Source of the DNA: CAVQBC01 sp963848415
GTDB taxonomy: Bacteria; Actinomycetota; Thermoleophilia; Solirubrobacterales; Solirubrobacteraceae
Reading direction: 5' to 3'
Assembly: GCA_963848415.1 (NCBI GenBank)
Contig: CAWKDN010000003.1
Coordinates: 321,993 to 385,992 of the forward strand
Length of the DNA stretch: 64,000 nt
Position 1 is the first letter of the stretch; every line of letters begins with the position of its first letter. The translations under genes and the position numbers were made by a program. The notes beneath the pieces are model-generated. The model was not told where the DNA came from and ran no database searches. It saw nothing but the letters and a program-made list of their open reading frames with translations. Of this stretch, positions 42,745-50,499 are shown piece after piece.

Positions 42745-42831
42745 TAGGGCCAAATCGGACCGCTGGGGAACCGCACACGACCGCCCCTAGGGGCACCGCA
42801 CTGCCCCTCGTTTGCCCCTCTGTCGGCCCCT
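42745..42831 (+). repeat. Arm-type integrase sites inside attL
   Basis: TAGGGCCAAATC at 42745-42756 is identical to 53538-53549 near the other end. TGCCCCT occurs at 42802-42808 and 42813-42819, with relatives at 42783 and 42825. The same heptamer occurs twice near attR at 53498 and 53510. These repeats are likely integrase arm sites. The rest of 42711-43108 shows no gene. Confidence 0.5.
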
Positions 42832-43108
42832 GGTCGCGGCGTGGCGGAACGCCGAATCGGGCTGTTCGCGGCCCACGTCGGCGGGTACGGCACACGTGGC
42901 GTTGCCATGGCGTTACCAGCGCGAATGGCGCCCGCCCCGACGCATGCCGCACACCGTCGCGTCTACCGCGCCCGGTCCTTTCGGCGAAGTGGCCCCCGCC
43001 TAATCGGCGGCTAGATTTCCGGCCCGGACGTGCGCCTGTTCCGCAGATCGACCTTGCCGAAGGTCACGCGGGCAAGCAGCCGCTCCGCCACGATTCGGCA
43101 CCGGCGTA

Positions 43109-43276
43109 CTAGGGACTCCCACCAGGAGAAACACCGAGCGGCTCGTAGACCCAATACGTAGTCGCGGCGAGAACGGCGTAGACAACCCCGCCCATCACGC
43201 TCAAGGCCACGCCGAGCCAGCCTGCGTCGGCTGGAGATTGTGGGGCGGGAGACGACTGGTCGCCCTCGGACTGCAC
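43109..43276 (-). CDS. Small single-pass membrane protein in the element
   Basis: 55 residues from GTG 43276 behind cgggga. A Ser/Pro-rich start (DQSSPAPQSPADAG) precedes one membrane segment, LGVALSVMGGVVYAVLAAT, and a short aromatic stretch (TYWVYEPLG). The N-terminus would face outward or inward with equal likelihood. No family is recognised. The gene is supported by its composition only. The sequence from 43277 to 43580 to its right holds a repeat at 43357-43373 and no other gene that I can support. Confidence 0.4.
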   Translation of the reverse strand: MQSEGDQSSPAPQSPADAGWLGVALSVMGGVVYAVLAATTYWVYEPLGVSPGGSP

Positions 43277-43356
43277 TCCCCGACGGTAGCTGCTTACGCA
43301 GCAAGCGGTAGCAGCGCGGCCCTGAGCAGAACCCGGTCGTGCACCTGGGAGCCGTG

Positions 43357-43373
43357 GCACTTCCGCATCCAGG
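43357..43373 (+). repeat. 17-bp direct repeat, copy 1
   Basis: gcacttccgcatccagg, found again at 44217-44233; the surrounding bases are also alike (gtggcactt / gtagcactt, and aggcgaa / aggtgaa). A partial third copy (cgcatccagg) lies near 44920. The copies flank the 43581-44066 gene. Confidence 0.5.
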
Positions 43374-43580
43374 CGAAGGCAGCAGTCAAGTCAGGAGGCG
43401 CTCGGCGGAGCCCGCGTTGCCGCCGCAGCAGTGGCGGGCGGAGTCATGTCCGGTGCGTGCGGCGTCAAAGGCCCCGGCGAGCCCCTCGCCCGAGCAGCTT
43501 GCCGCGCCTGGACACCGCGAGCCGGGCCACCGGGCACTCGGGTTGCCGATGGCCGAGAAACACGGCTCCCCCAACCGCGT

Positions 43581-44066
43581 TCACCCCGGCCTTCTCAGAG
43601 CGCTGGCGTTTGCGTTCACTAGAGCATCAGCCTCTGCCGCTGGCCTCTTGACCTTGCCCTTTTTCGGCTGGGGCGAGGCCTCGGCCTGCTCGACGTCTTG
43701 CTCCTGGCCGTCGTCGCCGTCCTGGGCATCAGCCCCTGCCGCTGGCCTCTTGACCTTGCCCGTTTTCGGCTGGGGCGAGGCCTCGGCCTGCTCGACGTCC
43801 TGGTCATCGTCCTGATCCTGCTCGTCGTCGCCATCCGGTGATGTGTCGGGGCGGTCCTGGGACGTGTCGGAGCGGGGAATCTGGCGAGCTGCGTCCAACC
43901 GGGCCTTGGCGGCGTCCAGGCGGTCCAGCTTGCGCTCGGCGGCGACTACCGCGTTGCTCGTCGCATCGTCCAACCGCATGAAGAACTCGCGCAGGAATCT
44001 GTCCGGATCATCCGCGTTGCGATAGGCCGCCAGCAGCTTGTCGAACAGTTCGTTGGTGTCGGGCAT
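43581..44066 (-). CDS. Repeat-containing acidic protein of unknown function
   Basis: 161 residues. The first 65 residues are helical and acidic (MPDTNELFDKLLAAYRNADD, NAVVAAERKLDRLDAAKARL). An Asp/Gln-rich stretch follows. Then a unit of about 27 residues (QDVEQAEASPQPKTGKVKRP...) occurs twice, separated by AGADAQDGDDGQE, with only a few differences; the DNA repeat covers 43622-43693 and 43727-43801. Each unit mixes acidic and Lys/Pro-rich parts, like a disordered linker or a histone-like tail. No function can be assigned. It is oriented with the other left-end cargo genes. Confidence 0.6.
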   Translation of the reverse strand: MPDTNELFDKLLAAYRNADDPDRFLREFFMRLDDATSNAVVAAERKLDRLDAAKARLDAARQIPRSDTSQDRPDTSPDGDDEQDQDDDQDVEQAEASPQPKTGKVKRPAAGADAQDGDDGQEQDVEQAEASPQPKKGKVKRPAAEADALVNANASALRRPG

Positions 44067-44216
44067 CTTCGGGCATTACCCAAATGCCGCTGTACCCAGC
44101 CCCGCCGGGCTGGGGCCGGAATCGCCCGGTCCACGCCGATGATCAGCAGCGCTTTTTCGACTGCCGCATCGAGGCAGAAGCGGCACCGAGTGCAATTGAG
44201 GGCTACGCGCTCCGTA

Positions 44217-44233
44217 GCACTTCCGCATCCAGG
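44217..44233 (+). repeat. 17-bp direct repeat, copy 2
   Basis: gcacttccgcatccagg, identical to 43357-43373. It lies about 150 bases upstream of the 43581-44066 gene and 55 bases before the hexapeptide-repeat frame. Confidence 0.5.
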
Positions 44234-44287
44234 TGAAAGCGACAACCAGACGGAGGCGGTCCAGGACGGGCGGTGTACGGTGCCGCG

Positions 44288-44695
44288 ATGCCCGGGAACG
44301 ATGCCTCGATGTTGGACTCGCGCGTCTGGCGCTCGGCTGCGGTCGCTGATGCATCGGGAGTGGCAGGCTCTACCGGCGTGACCGGCGCCGCGGGGATCGT
44401 CGGTTCGGCCGGAGTGGTCGGCGCGGCCGGAGTGGTCGGCTCTGCAGGCGTCGCTGGCGCCTCGGGCGTGATCGGCAGCGCGGGTGTCGGCGGCTCGTCC
44501 GCGGTCGTCGGCAGCGCGGCCGTCGCGCTCAGCATCGGTGTCGTGGGATCGGCGGGGATTCTTGGCGGCTTGGCGAACGTTGGCTGCGCGGCTTGCGTCG
44601 GGTGCATCGGCTGCGTGAATTGCAGAGGCTGCGTCGGGTGCATCGGGTGCGTGGGGCTGACGGGAGCCGTCGGGCAGATTGGCGTGCAGGCATGA
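44288..44695 (+). CDS. Hexapeptide-repeat protein with Gly every third residue and a Cys-rich end
   Basis: 135 residues. From residue 21 it is a tandem array of about 19 hexads of the form G-[VI]-x-G-[SA]-A (GVVGSA, GVVGAA, GVIGSA). The last five units become Cys-rich (ACVGCI, GCVNCR, GCVGCI). Ser within the hexads is coded by TCG, TCT and AGC, which suggests selection on the plus-strand protein. The pattern fits a left-handed beta-helix or a Gly-x-x fibre; the Cys could bind metal. The opposite strand is also open and reads as a Pro/Thr repeat, so strand assignment is uncertain. No good ribosome site is visible. Confidence 0.45.
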   Translation: MPGNDASMLDSRVWRSAAVADASGVAGSTGVTGAAGIVGSAGVVGAAGVVGSAGVAGASGVIGSAGVGGSSAVVGSAAVALSIGVVGSAGILGGLANVGCAACVGCIGCVNCRGCVGCIGCVGLTGAVGQIGVQA

Positions 44696-44699
44696 GAAT

Positions 44700-45106
44700 C
44701 GCGCGCGCAACCTGAGCGCGGTGGCGTCGCGGGAGCACGGGCCTCGCGGGTCGATAGTTCGACGTGGATCTTTCTCGCTCCAGCGTCAACAACCGCAGCC
44801 CTTGCTGTCGCTTTGAGGCCCAAGCAGCACCCAGATGTCGCTTTGAGGCCCAAGCAGCACCCAGATTGATTGAGCGCTAACTGCTCCCGTAGCACTACGG
44901 GACTCGAACACGCTCTATCGCATCCAGGAGGTCCGCACTCTGCCCGCATCCGCTCCGAGGTAGGCTCGCGCCCGTGGGTTGCTGTGAGCGATGCGGAAGG
45001 GCATCTCTGTCTCCGACCCGCAGGTCGGAGACCTGGCGGTGATCCGGAACTACCAGTGCTTGTCGTGCCGTTCGGCGGCTGGATCGGCGATCCCGACAGC
45101 GACGCC
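44700..45106. other. Non-coding stretch with a tandem repeat
   Basis: About 400 bases without a supported gene between the hexapeptide frame and the HNH gene. It contains the 30-bp tandem duplication at 44806-44865 and a partial copy (cgcatccagg) of the 17-bp repeat near 44920. Confidence 0.5.
44806..44865 (+). repeat. Perfect 30-bp tandem duplication
   Basis: The 30-base unit beginning tgtcgctttgaggcccaagc occurs at 44806-44835 and, without any change or spacer, again at 44836-44865. Absence of differences suggests a recent slippage event. Confidence 0.85.
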
Positions 45107-46080
45107 TCAGCGCAGCGCGGCCTTAATCTCCTCCAGCGAGTAGGGCGGCTGGCTGCGATGGAGCATCCGATGGCAACTCGCGCAGACCACTGCAAAGTCG
45201 CGCCTTGGGTCTAGCTTCGTCGGCCGTCCTCCGAGTTCGGCGAAGGGAGTGAGGTGGTGCGCTTCGATATAGCCCTCGCCAACATCGCCGTAGCGGTCGC
45301 CGTAGTTGAATGCGCACACGGCACACGACGAGCCCTGGATGCGCTTGGCGTCCTTGATGAGCTTGGGGTTGCGCTCGGCGCGCAGATGCCAGCGGAGACG
45401 CTTCGCATCGGTGGCCGGGTTCGCCCCGTCCGATTCGTCGTCCGTAGCGCAGCAGGTCTTCGTGCAGCTCGGCCTCAGCCGGGATGGCGTTCGCTTTGTA
45501 GTAGCGCGCCACGATGCTCCCGGCCTCATATCCCCGCGTGGGGGTGCCGGAGCCTCCGAGGTCGATCGGCTCGCGGATGAGGCCGTCTATGCCCTCCCCG
45601 CTCAGCAGTCCCGCGTAGACGGTCGCGCGATCCTCGAGAACGCCGAGGTACCGTCGGCCACCGACCTCCTGATGAACGGCGGTTGCGCCTTGATCTAGCG
45701 ACAAGTAGACGCCATCACCGTCTCCGCGCAGCAGATAGACGATGTAGTAGCCGCGCTGCGCCGTCTCGGTCACGAGACGGTCGAAGACCGACACCCAAAC
45801 CGTCTCCGCCCAATTTCCCCGGCCGCGGCTTCCCTGCAGCTTGTAGGGATCGTCTACAACGCCACGTATTGCCTCGGGCGCATCCGCACGAGCAGGTCGC
45901 CCAAGCGATGCCCAGAAAAACTGCTCGCCGAGCGCGGCGGGCAGCGATGCGCACCGCAGCTTCGAGCGTGTCGCGCAGTGATGGCGGCACATTGCGCAGC
46001 GTAACGCGGACGACGCGATCTTCTGAGGTGCACGACGACAACGACTCCGGAGCACGCCGCGAAGAACGTTGCGTGAGCAA
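45107..46080 (-). pseudogene. McrB-N/HNH restriction endonuclease with two frameshifts
   Basis: Three frames are needed. The start region reads VTLRNVPPSLRDTLEAAVRIA. The next frame gives a DUF3578/McrB N-terminal-type domain (LQGSRGRGNWAETVWVSVFD, ETAQRGYYIVYLLRGDGDGVYLSLDQG). The last frame gives an HNH nuclease (SSCAVCAFNYGDRYGDV, EAHHLTPFAELGG, VVCASCHRMLH) with two Cys-x2-Cys pairs and the His-His core. The shifts are near 45440 and 45950. Such proteins cut methylated or otherwise modified foreign DNA (type IV-like restriction). All motifs survive, so the disruption is either recent or a sequencing artefact. Confidence 0.7.
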
Positions 46081-46413
46081 ATCGCCATGGAATCGGGTTG
46101 CGCTGTCGCCTCAAGGGAGCAGCGCGGCTGCTGGAGGCCCAGGTGACAGCGCGGGCGGACGATCGGCGGCTACGCGGGCGCGGGCGCCGGATGGAGCTAG
46201 AAGCTCTCCTTGAACGCAGACGGCGTGTCAGGCTTTGCGGGCTGAGGTTCGACACGCGCCGCGCAACGCCACCGCGCGACCGTCGGCCCGGCCGCTGCCG
46301 GTGCAAGCGGTTCACGGTCATGTTTCCTCCGTAGGTGGGCGGTGTGTCGGTGTCTGGCAGCACCCGGCACACCGTTGCGCAACCCACGACCACGTCACCA
46401 CCACATGCCGGGA
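46081..46413. other. Gap between the HNH and HEPN-like genes
   Basis: About 330 bases in which I see no supported gene, RNA or repeat. The promoter of the HNH gene should lie here. Confidence 0.4.
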
Positions 46414-47517
46414 CTAGCCGAGCGGCCAGCGAAAGCGAATGCGGTCGTCCTGAGCGAAGACCGCTCGCCACTCGGCGTCTTTGATGCAGCGCCGCACGGC
46501 GCACCGCAAGAGGTCTTGGAGTCGGGCGATATCGGCGATCGCATCGCGTTGATCCGTGCTGGACGGTCCTTCCTTGGTCCCTCGCTGTACCGCCTGCTGA
46601 TGCTCTAACCCGCCTGCGAAGAGCTGCACGTGTGCACCATGCACCCATTCCGAGCGGGCGTCATACATGCGCTCGCAGTTATCAGCGGTGATTCCCTCGA
46701 AGCCTAGCTCAGCTGCGAGTGCAGGAACGCGCGTCGTGAACTGGCGTGTGGCCTGATGTCTCTCTGTCTTCAACAGTGCTTCGAGTCCGCCGACGAGCAT
46801 CGAAACCACCAGGTCGCCCCATTTGAGCCAAGAGCCGTACTCGGTGCGCCACATTGCGCGAGTTACACGGCGCGGGTATTCGTCTTCTCGGTGCCAATAC
46901 GCGCTCAGCAAGTCGCGTAGCTCGATTCCTTCGCACTCGTCGAGCCAGTCGCGAGTCCGCCGCAGCCGGTACGCGTGCTTGCTTTCGGAGGCGATCGTGT
47001 AAACGACAACCTGCTCGCCGTCCTCGAAGTCAGCAATGCGGGCGGCGTATTCGGTGGACTGTCCGTTATCGCGAATCAGCCGGGACAGCGAGAGGGCGTC
47101 GTAGATCACGCCGTCGGAGTCCCACCGAAAGGGATGCTCGCGCCACTCACCGAGCTCGACGTTGCGGATGAACGAGTACCGCTGCCCGAACTGCATGACC
47201 GGCGCAAAATAGTGACCGCGTGGAGTGCAGGCATTGAAGACAAGCTGCGCTTCCTCATCGGGCAGGCGGTCGATAGACAGCTCACGCCCAAGCTCGACCG
47301 GCGCGGGTTCGCCCCCCTCGAAGCCTAGTACTGCTGGTGCGCCAATCGGAAGATGTGCACGCAACTCTGCCATCGGGACATCTGCGTCTCCCGTCGTGCA
47401 GATCAGCACGTCACGAACTCGCACCACCGGCGATGGTGACATGGCGCTGATCGCGCGGATCGGGTCGATCTTCGCGCTGAACTGGGTTCGTGCGTCGTCG
47501 TCCACCACGATGGTCAT
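46414..47517 (-). CDS. Apea-like HEPN-domain protein
   Basis: 367 residues from ATG 47517 (TIVVDDDARTQFSAKIDPI); the frame is open for 35 more codons upstream. The N-terminal two thirds are a globular domain that I do not recognise, with aromatic-rich parts such as RGHYFAPVMQFGQRYSFIRN. The C-terminal third is helical and ends in NCERMYDARSEWVHGAHVQLF, which carries the Arg-x4-His (RSEWVH) pattern of HEPN domains as seen in ApeA-like anti-phage proteins. HEPN proteins are often RNases in defence. Codon third positions are less GC-rich than in the host genes, which fits transfer. Neighbour of a restriction gene in the cargo end. Confidence 0.6.
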   Translation of the reverse strand: MTIVVDDDARTQFSAKIDPIRAISAMSPSPVVRVRDVLICTTGDADVPMAELRAHLPIGAPAVLGFEGGEPAPVELGRELSIDRLPDEEAQLVFNACTPRGHYFAPVMQFGQRYSFIRNVELGEWREHPFRWDSDGVIYDALSLSRLIRDNGQSTEYAARIADFEDGEQVVVYTIASESKHAYRLRRTRDWLDECEGIELRDLLSAYWHREDEYPRRVTRAMWRTEYGSWLKWGDLVVSMLVGGLEALLKTERHQATRQFTTRVPALAAELGFEGITADNCERMYDARSEWVHGAHVQLFAGGLEHQQAVQRGTKEGPSSTDQRDAIADIARLQDLLRCAVRRCIKDAEWRAVFAQDDRIRFRWPLG

Positions 47518-47784
47518 CGTCGCGCGAACCTCGGACGACGGAGCGCGCTGCATGAGAGAACAGCTCGCGCGACTGTCGAGGCGCAACACAATCGGGTGCG
47601 CCCAACCGGGTGCGCCCTCCAAGTTGCGCTGGGGCTACGCGCCTGCCCCGCAGCCGTCCTTGCTGCGCCTGGAGGCAAACCCCCCGGGGTAGGCACTCTT
47701 TGCCAGCTACGTTCCGGGCGAGTAGCCACCGCGCGGCGAAAAGAATCGCCAGATCCGGCTTCGTATACGACGTAGGCTGACCCC

Positions 47785-48468
47785 GTGATCGTGTCGATTC
47801 GCGTGCCCGACTCGTTGGCCGACGAGCTAGACGCCGAGGCCCGCTCGCGCGGCGTGAGCCGCAGCCGGGTGCTGCGCGATCGCGTCCGCCAGCAACCCGT
47901 GACGACGGAGATGCGGCGGCCGGACGCCGCAACCGGCGGAAGTCGGCCGCCGGGGGCCGAGGTGACCGGCGAGATCGGGCCGCCGGGGGCCGCTACCGAT
48001 GAACCTGGGTGGCCGGGCACCGAAGTGACCGACGAGGAATCGCCGCCGGATGCGATTCCGCCCGGCGCAACTCACCGGCCGGACGGTGCGTTAACCGACG
48101 AGATACGGCCGCCGGTGGCGGTAATCGACCGGTTGGTGGCGTTGGTCGCGGCGGGCAACCACATCACCGTGGCGTGCGGCGTGGTCGGCATCTCCACCGA
48201 GTCGTTGGACGCCTGGATGGACGCCGACGACGCACTGGCCGACCGCGTGCAGCGCGCCCAGGCCGAGGGCGAAGCGCGCAACGTCGCCCTGATCGCGCGG
48301 GCCGCCACCGACAGCTGGCAGGCCGCCGCGTGGTTGTTGGAGCGCAGCGCGCCGGAGCGGTGGGGGCGCCCAGCCCGGCGCGCCGAAACCCCGGCGCCGG
48401 GGCCGCCGAACCCCGTGCACGACCCGTTCGCCGAGGTCGATGAGCTGGCCCGGCGACGTCGCCCCTGA
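47785..48468 (+). CDS. Ribbon-helix-helix protein with tandem repeats and a small-terminase-like HTH
   Basis: 227 residues from GTG 47785. Residues 1-38 (VSIRVPDSLADELDAEARSR, VSRSRVLRDRV) form a ribbon-helix-helix DNA-binding domain. Residues 44-112 are six or seven Pro-rich repeats of 10-11 residues (RPPGAEVTGEI, GPPGAATDEP, HRPDGALTDEI). The C-terminal part has ITVACGVVGISTESLDAWMDAD followed by RVQRAQAEGEARNVALIARAA and WQAAAWLLERSAPERWGR. That pattern is typical of phage small-terminase-like DNA-binding proteins. No large terminase is found. It might help DNA packaging by a helper phage, or act as a repressor; this is inference. Confidence 0.65.
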   Translation: MIVSIRVPDSLADELDAEARSRGVSRSRVLRDRVRQQPVTTEMRRPDAATGGSRPPGAEVTGEIGPPGAATDEPGWPGTEVTDEESPPDAIPPGATHRPDGALTDEIRPPVAVIDRLVALVAAGNHITVACGVVGISTESLDAWMDADDALADRVQRAQAEGEARNVALIARAATDSWQAAAWLLERSAPERWGRPARRAETPAPGPPNPVHDPFAEVDELARRRRP

Positions 48469-48474
48469 CCGCGG

Positions 48475-48816
48475 TTAGCCCACGGAACCCCGGATGTTCG
48501 CCTCCACCGGCACGTCGTCGTTGTCGTTGACGTTGTCGGGATTCGTCTGGTTGAAGTAGACGTTGCCGGACGGGATCGTGCCGGGCACGCCGAGGTCGCG
48601 GAGGGTCGCCCACTCCTGCACGGTGCGCATCGCGTCGGCGTCGGCTTGGGCGCGCTCGGCGGCCTGACGGGCGTCGGCGGCGGCCTGGTCGAGCTGGTCG
48701 ATGTCGGCCTGCATCGCGGCGGCGACGTCGGGGCCGTGCTGGCGGCGGACGTCGTCCAGCTTGCCCATCTCCTCGTTGAGCGCCCCGGCCAACGCGTCGC
48801 ATCGGCGGGCGGCCAT
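48475..48816 (-). CDS. Helical protein of unknown function (element operon, third gene)
   Basis: 113 residues from ATG 48816, with GAGGAC before it. Residues 1-65 are a coiled coil (ALNEEMGKLDDVRRQHGPDV, AAADARQAAERAQADADAM). The rest is a short folded tail rich in Asn and Asp (NVYFNQTNPDNVNDNDDVPV). No family is recognised. The frame remains open upstream, but the preceding gene in another frame ends ten bases before this start, so a separate gene is more likely than a frameshifted fusion. Confidence 0.5.
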   Translation of the reverse strand: MAARRCDALAGALNEEMGKLDDVRRQHGPDVAAAMQADIDQLDQAAADARQAAERAQADADAMRTVQEWATLRDLGVPGTIPSGNVYFNQTNPDNVNDNDDVPVEANIRGSVG

Positions 48817-48826
48817 GGCCAAGTCC

Positions 48827-49129
48827 TCATCGTGGGCGCCCAACGACGGCTTCGGCCAGCTTGCGACCGGCGACGAGCGCGTCGCGTTCAGCCACGGCAC
48901 CGGCGGCGTGGACAGCGGCGCGGCGGTCGATCCCCGCCCGCAGCCGGGCGAGTTCGTCACGACGGCGAGCGGCCAATTCATGGACGACCAGTAGTTGGTC
49001 GGCAATCGGTCCGGGCGGCAGGCGGGCCGGATCGGGCAGCCGGTTGGCTTCGGCCTGGCGACCAGCCCCATTGCTGCGGCCGATGATGTATTTCACGACG
49101 ACGGATGGGGCAAGCGGCAGGCCGGGCAT
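48827..49129 (-). CDS. Helical protein of unknown function (element operon, second gene)
   Basis: 100 residues. After PGLPLAPSVVVKYIIGRS comes a long Ala/Arg/Glu-rich helix region (VVHELAARRRDELARLRAGI, VAERDALVAGRKLAEAVVG). It overlaps the upstream gene by one base (TGATG) and is followed by another small helical gene. I cannot assign a function; it may be a structural or regulatory component of the element. Confidence 0.5.
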   Translation of the reverse strand: MPGLPLAPSVVVKYIIGRSNGAGRQAEANRLPDPARLPPGPIADQLLVVHELAARRRDELARLRAGIDRRAAVHAAGAVAERDALVAGRKLAEAVVGRPR

Positions 49130-49350
49130 CAGCGCATGCTCCAGCCCTGGCGGCCGAAGAACTGCTCGCGGATGGCGGCGTTGAACTGGTCGCCATAGGT
49201 CGGCGCGGGCCTCGGCGCGAACGGCCGGACGCCACCATCGGCGGCGCCACTGCCGTTGACGCCGGGCGGGCGAGCATTGGGCCTGTCGGCGGCCAAGCCG
49301 AGGATGCGGGCCGCGGCGTACTGGCGGGCGGTCACGGGTGGTTCGGTCAT
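49129..49350 (-). CDS. Small protein of unknown function (element operon, first gene)
   Basis: 73 residues. VTARQYAAARILGLAADRPN is a probable helix; a Gly/Ala/Pro-rich middle and the end YGDQFNAAIREQFFGRQGW follow. It is first in a three-gene minus-strand set (73, 100 and 113 residues) divergent from the ATPase operon. No family is recognised. Confidence 0.45.
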   Translation of the reverse strand: MTEPPVTARQYAAARILGLAADRPNARPPGVNGSGAADGGVRPFAPRPAPTYGDQFNAAIREQFFGRQGWSMR

Positions 49351-49531
49351 GGCCCCGGAGTATTGCGCCACGGTCGGCAAGCGTTGCCCGATTCCCGGGC
49401 CGCGATACGCTGCGCGGCGGGTGAGCGGACGCCGCCGCACAGCCTGATTCGGCCTCCCCGCCCGGCCCGCGTTGGCGTTCCTTCCGCGGCCGGGCGGCGT
49501 TGGCCCGTGCGCTGAGGTGCGACGGCTGGCC

Positions 49532-49574
49532 CTAGACCTCCCACCGCGGTCGGATGTATCACCCGGGTCTAGAC
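49532..49574. promoter_or_regulatory. Inverted repeat in the divergent regulatory region
   Basis: ctagacc at 49532-49538 is inverted at 49566-49572 (ggtctag), and gtctagac at 49567-49574 is a perfect palindrome. The two half-sites lie 27 bases apart in the 266-base space between the element's divergent gene sets, where control sites for both would be expected. Confidence 0.35.
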
Positions 49575-49616
49575 CGCCGCCACGGCGTGGCGCGGCGGCA
49601 CAACGAAGGAACGCCC

Positions 49617-50132
49617 ATGAACCACCACCGAGGACCGACGCGACGCGAGCGCGTTCGGCAAGCGGCACGGCTGGCGCGCGCGCAGGCCCCCCACGCCCCC
49701 AGCAAGCGGGCCGAGACCGAGCTGAGAACGATCGCGTCGCTGCTGCACGTGATCCCCGTCGGCGACCTAAAGGACGCCGCCGGGACCTATCTGCGCCGCG
49801 CCACTGCCGCCACCGGCGAGGAGGCCGACGGCCTGGCGTGGATCGCCTACGTGCTGGGGGCGGTTGCCGCCGTGCTGGACGGCCGCGAGGACATGGCGGG
49901 CCGGTTGGTCGGCGTCGCCGGGGACTACCGGGTGGCGCGTCGGGCGCTGTCGGCGCCGCTGCGCACCCGTCCCCACGCCAGTCACCGCCGCGCTCGCCCG
50001 TCACAACGTGTCGTTCGCCGCGAATCGCGGGCGAGCGGTGACGACCCCGGCGGGGACGGCCCACCCAACCCCGCAGAACCGTCGTCGCCGACCGCGTGGT
50101 CGGCGTTTTGCCGTTGGGGGGCACGGTCGTGA
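49617..50132 (+). CDS. Protein of unknown function, first gene of the ATPase operon
   Basis: 171 residues from ATG 49617 behind AAGGA. The folded part is helical (RERVRQAARLARAQAPHAPS, ELRTIASLLHVIPVGDL, AWIAYVLGAVAAVLDGRED). The last 50 residues are Arg- and Pro-rich and probably disordered. No family is recognised. The stop overlaps the next start by 4 bases, the first of a chain of overlaps running to the excisionase-like gene; the chain shows a single co-translated operon. Confidence 0.6.
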   Translation: MNHHRGPTRRERVRQAARLARAQAPHAPSKRAETELRTIASLLHVIPVGDLKDAAGTYLRRATAATGEEADGLAWIAYVLGAVAAVLDGREDMAGRLVGVAGDYRVARRALSAPLRTRPHASHRRARPSQRVVRRESRASGDDPGGDGPPNPAEPSSPTAWSAFCRWGARS

Positions 50133-50302
50133 CCGAATCCCACGCCCCCATCACCGCCCGGCCGACGCTGTCCGACCTGCGGTCGTTGCGCGACAAGATC
50201 CGCGCCGCCAGCGACGCCGCCTACTTGGCCGAGCTCGAGCGCGAGGTCGAGGAGCTGTTGATCGAGAAGCTGGCCGAGCGCAAGCGGGAGGCGACGCCAT
50301 GA
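50129..50302 (+). CDS. Small charged helical protein
   Basis: 57 residues from GTG 50129. Almost the whole chain is an amphipathic helix (LSDLRSLRDKIRAASDAAYL, LEREVEELLIEKLAERKRE) that could form a coiled coil. It overlaps both neighbours by 4 bases. Function unknown. Confidence 0.6.
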   Translation: MTESHAPITARPTLSDLRSLRDKIRAASDAAYLAELEREVEELLIEKLAERKREATP

Positions 50303-50499
50303 GCGCCGCGATCGGGACGCGCCCCGCCTTGCTCCGCGTCCGCATCCCGAGCGGCGCGATCAGGACCTTCCTCGCCGAGAAGGTCGAGATTCGCGACGGG
50401 ATGGTGATCGCCGTCGGCTGCTGGCGCGGGTCGGATGCGACCCTCGCTCGTGCCTGGCCGACCCGCCGCGTGCTTGAAATCCGAGGGGGTGGGTCGTGA
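50299..50499 (+). CDS. Small beta-rich protein
   Basis: 66 residues. Alternating strands (LLRVRIPSGAIRTFLAEKVE, GMVIAVGCWRGSD, RRVLEIRGGGS) suggest a small barrel. It overlaps the previous gene and the ATPase gene by 4 bases each. Function unknown. Confidence 0.6.
   Translation: MSAAIGTRPALLRVRIPSGAIRTFLAEKVEIRDGMVIAVGCWRGSDATLARAWPTRRVLEIRGGGS

Noticed and set aside
44806..44865. Possible CRISPR-like repeat
   Set aside because: Two adjoining identical 30-mers without spacers and no cas genes; a simple tandem duplication.
44203..45195. Minus-strand Pro/Thr-rich protein covering the hexad repeats
   Set aside because: Open and repeat-like, but Ser codon variety favours the plus strand, and the rest of the frame is motif-free. 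Not fully excluded.
48475..49129. A single frameshifted helical gene instead of two
   Set aside because: The first frame ends cleanly and the second has its own ATG ten bases later with a purine-rich GAGGAC before it; two genes are simpler.
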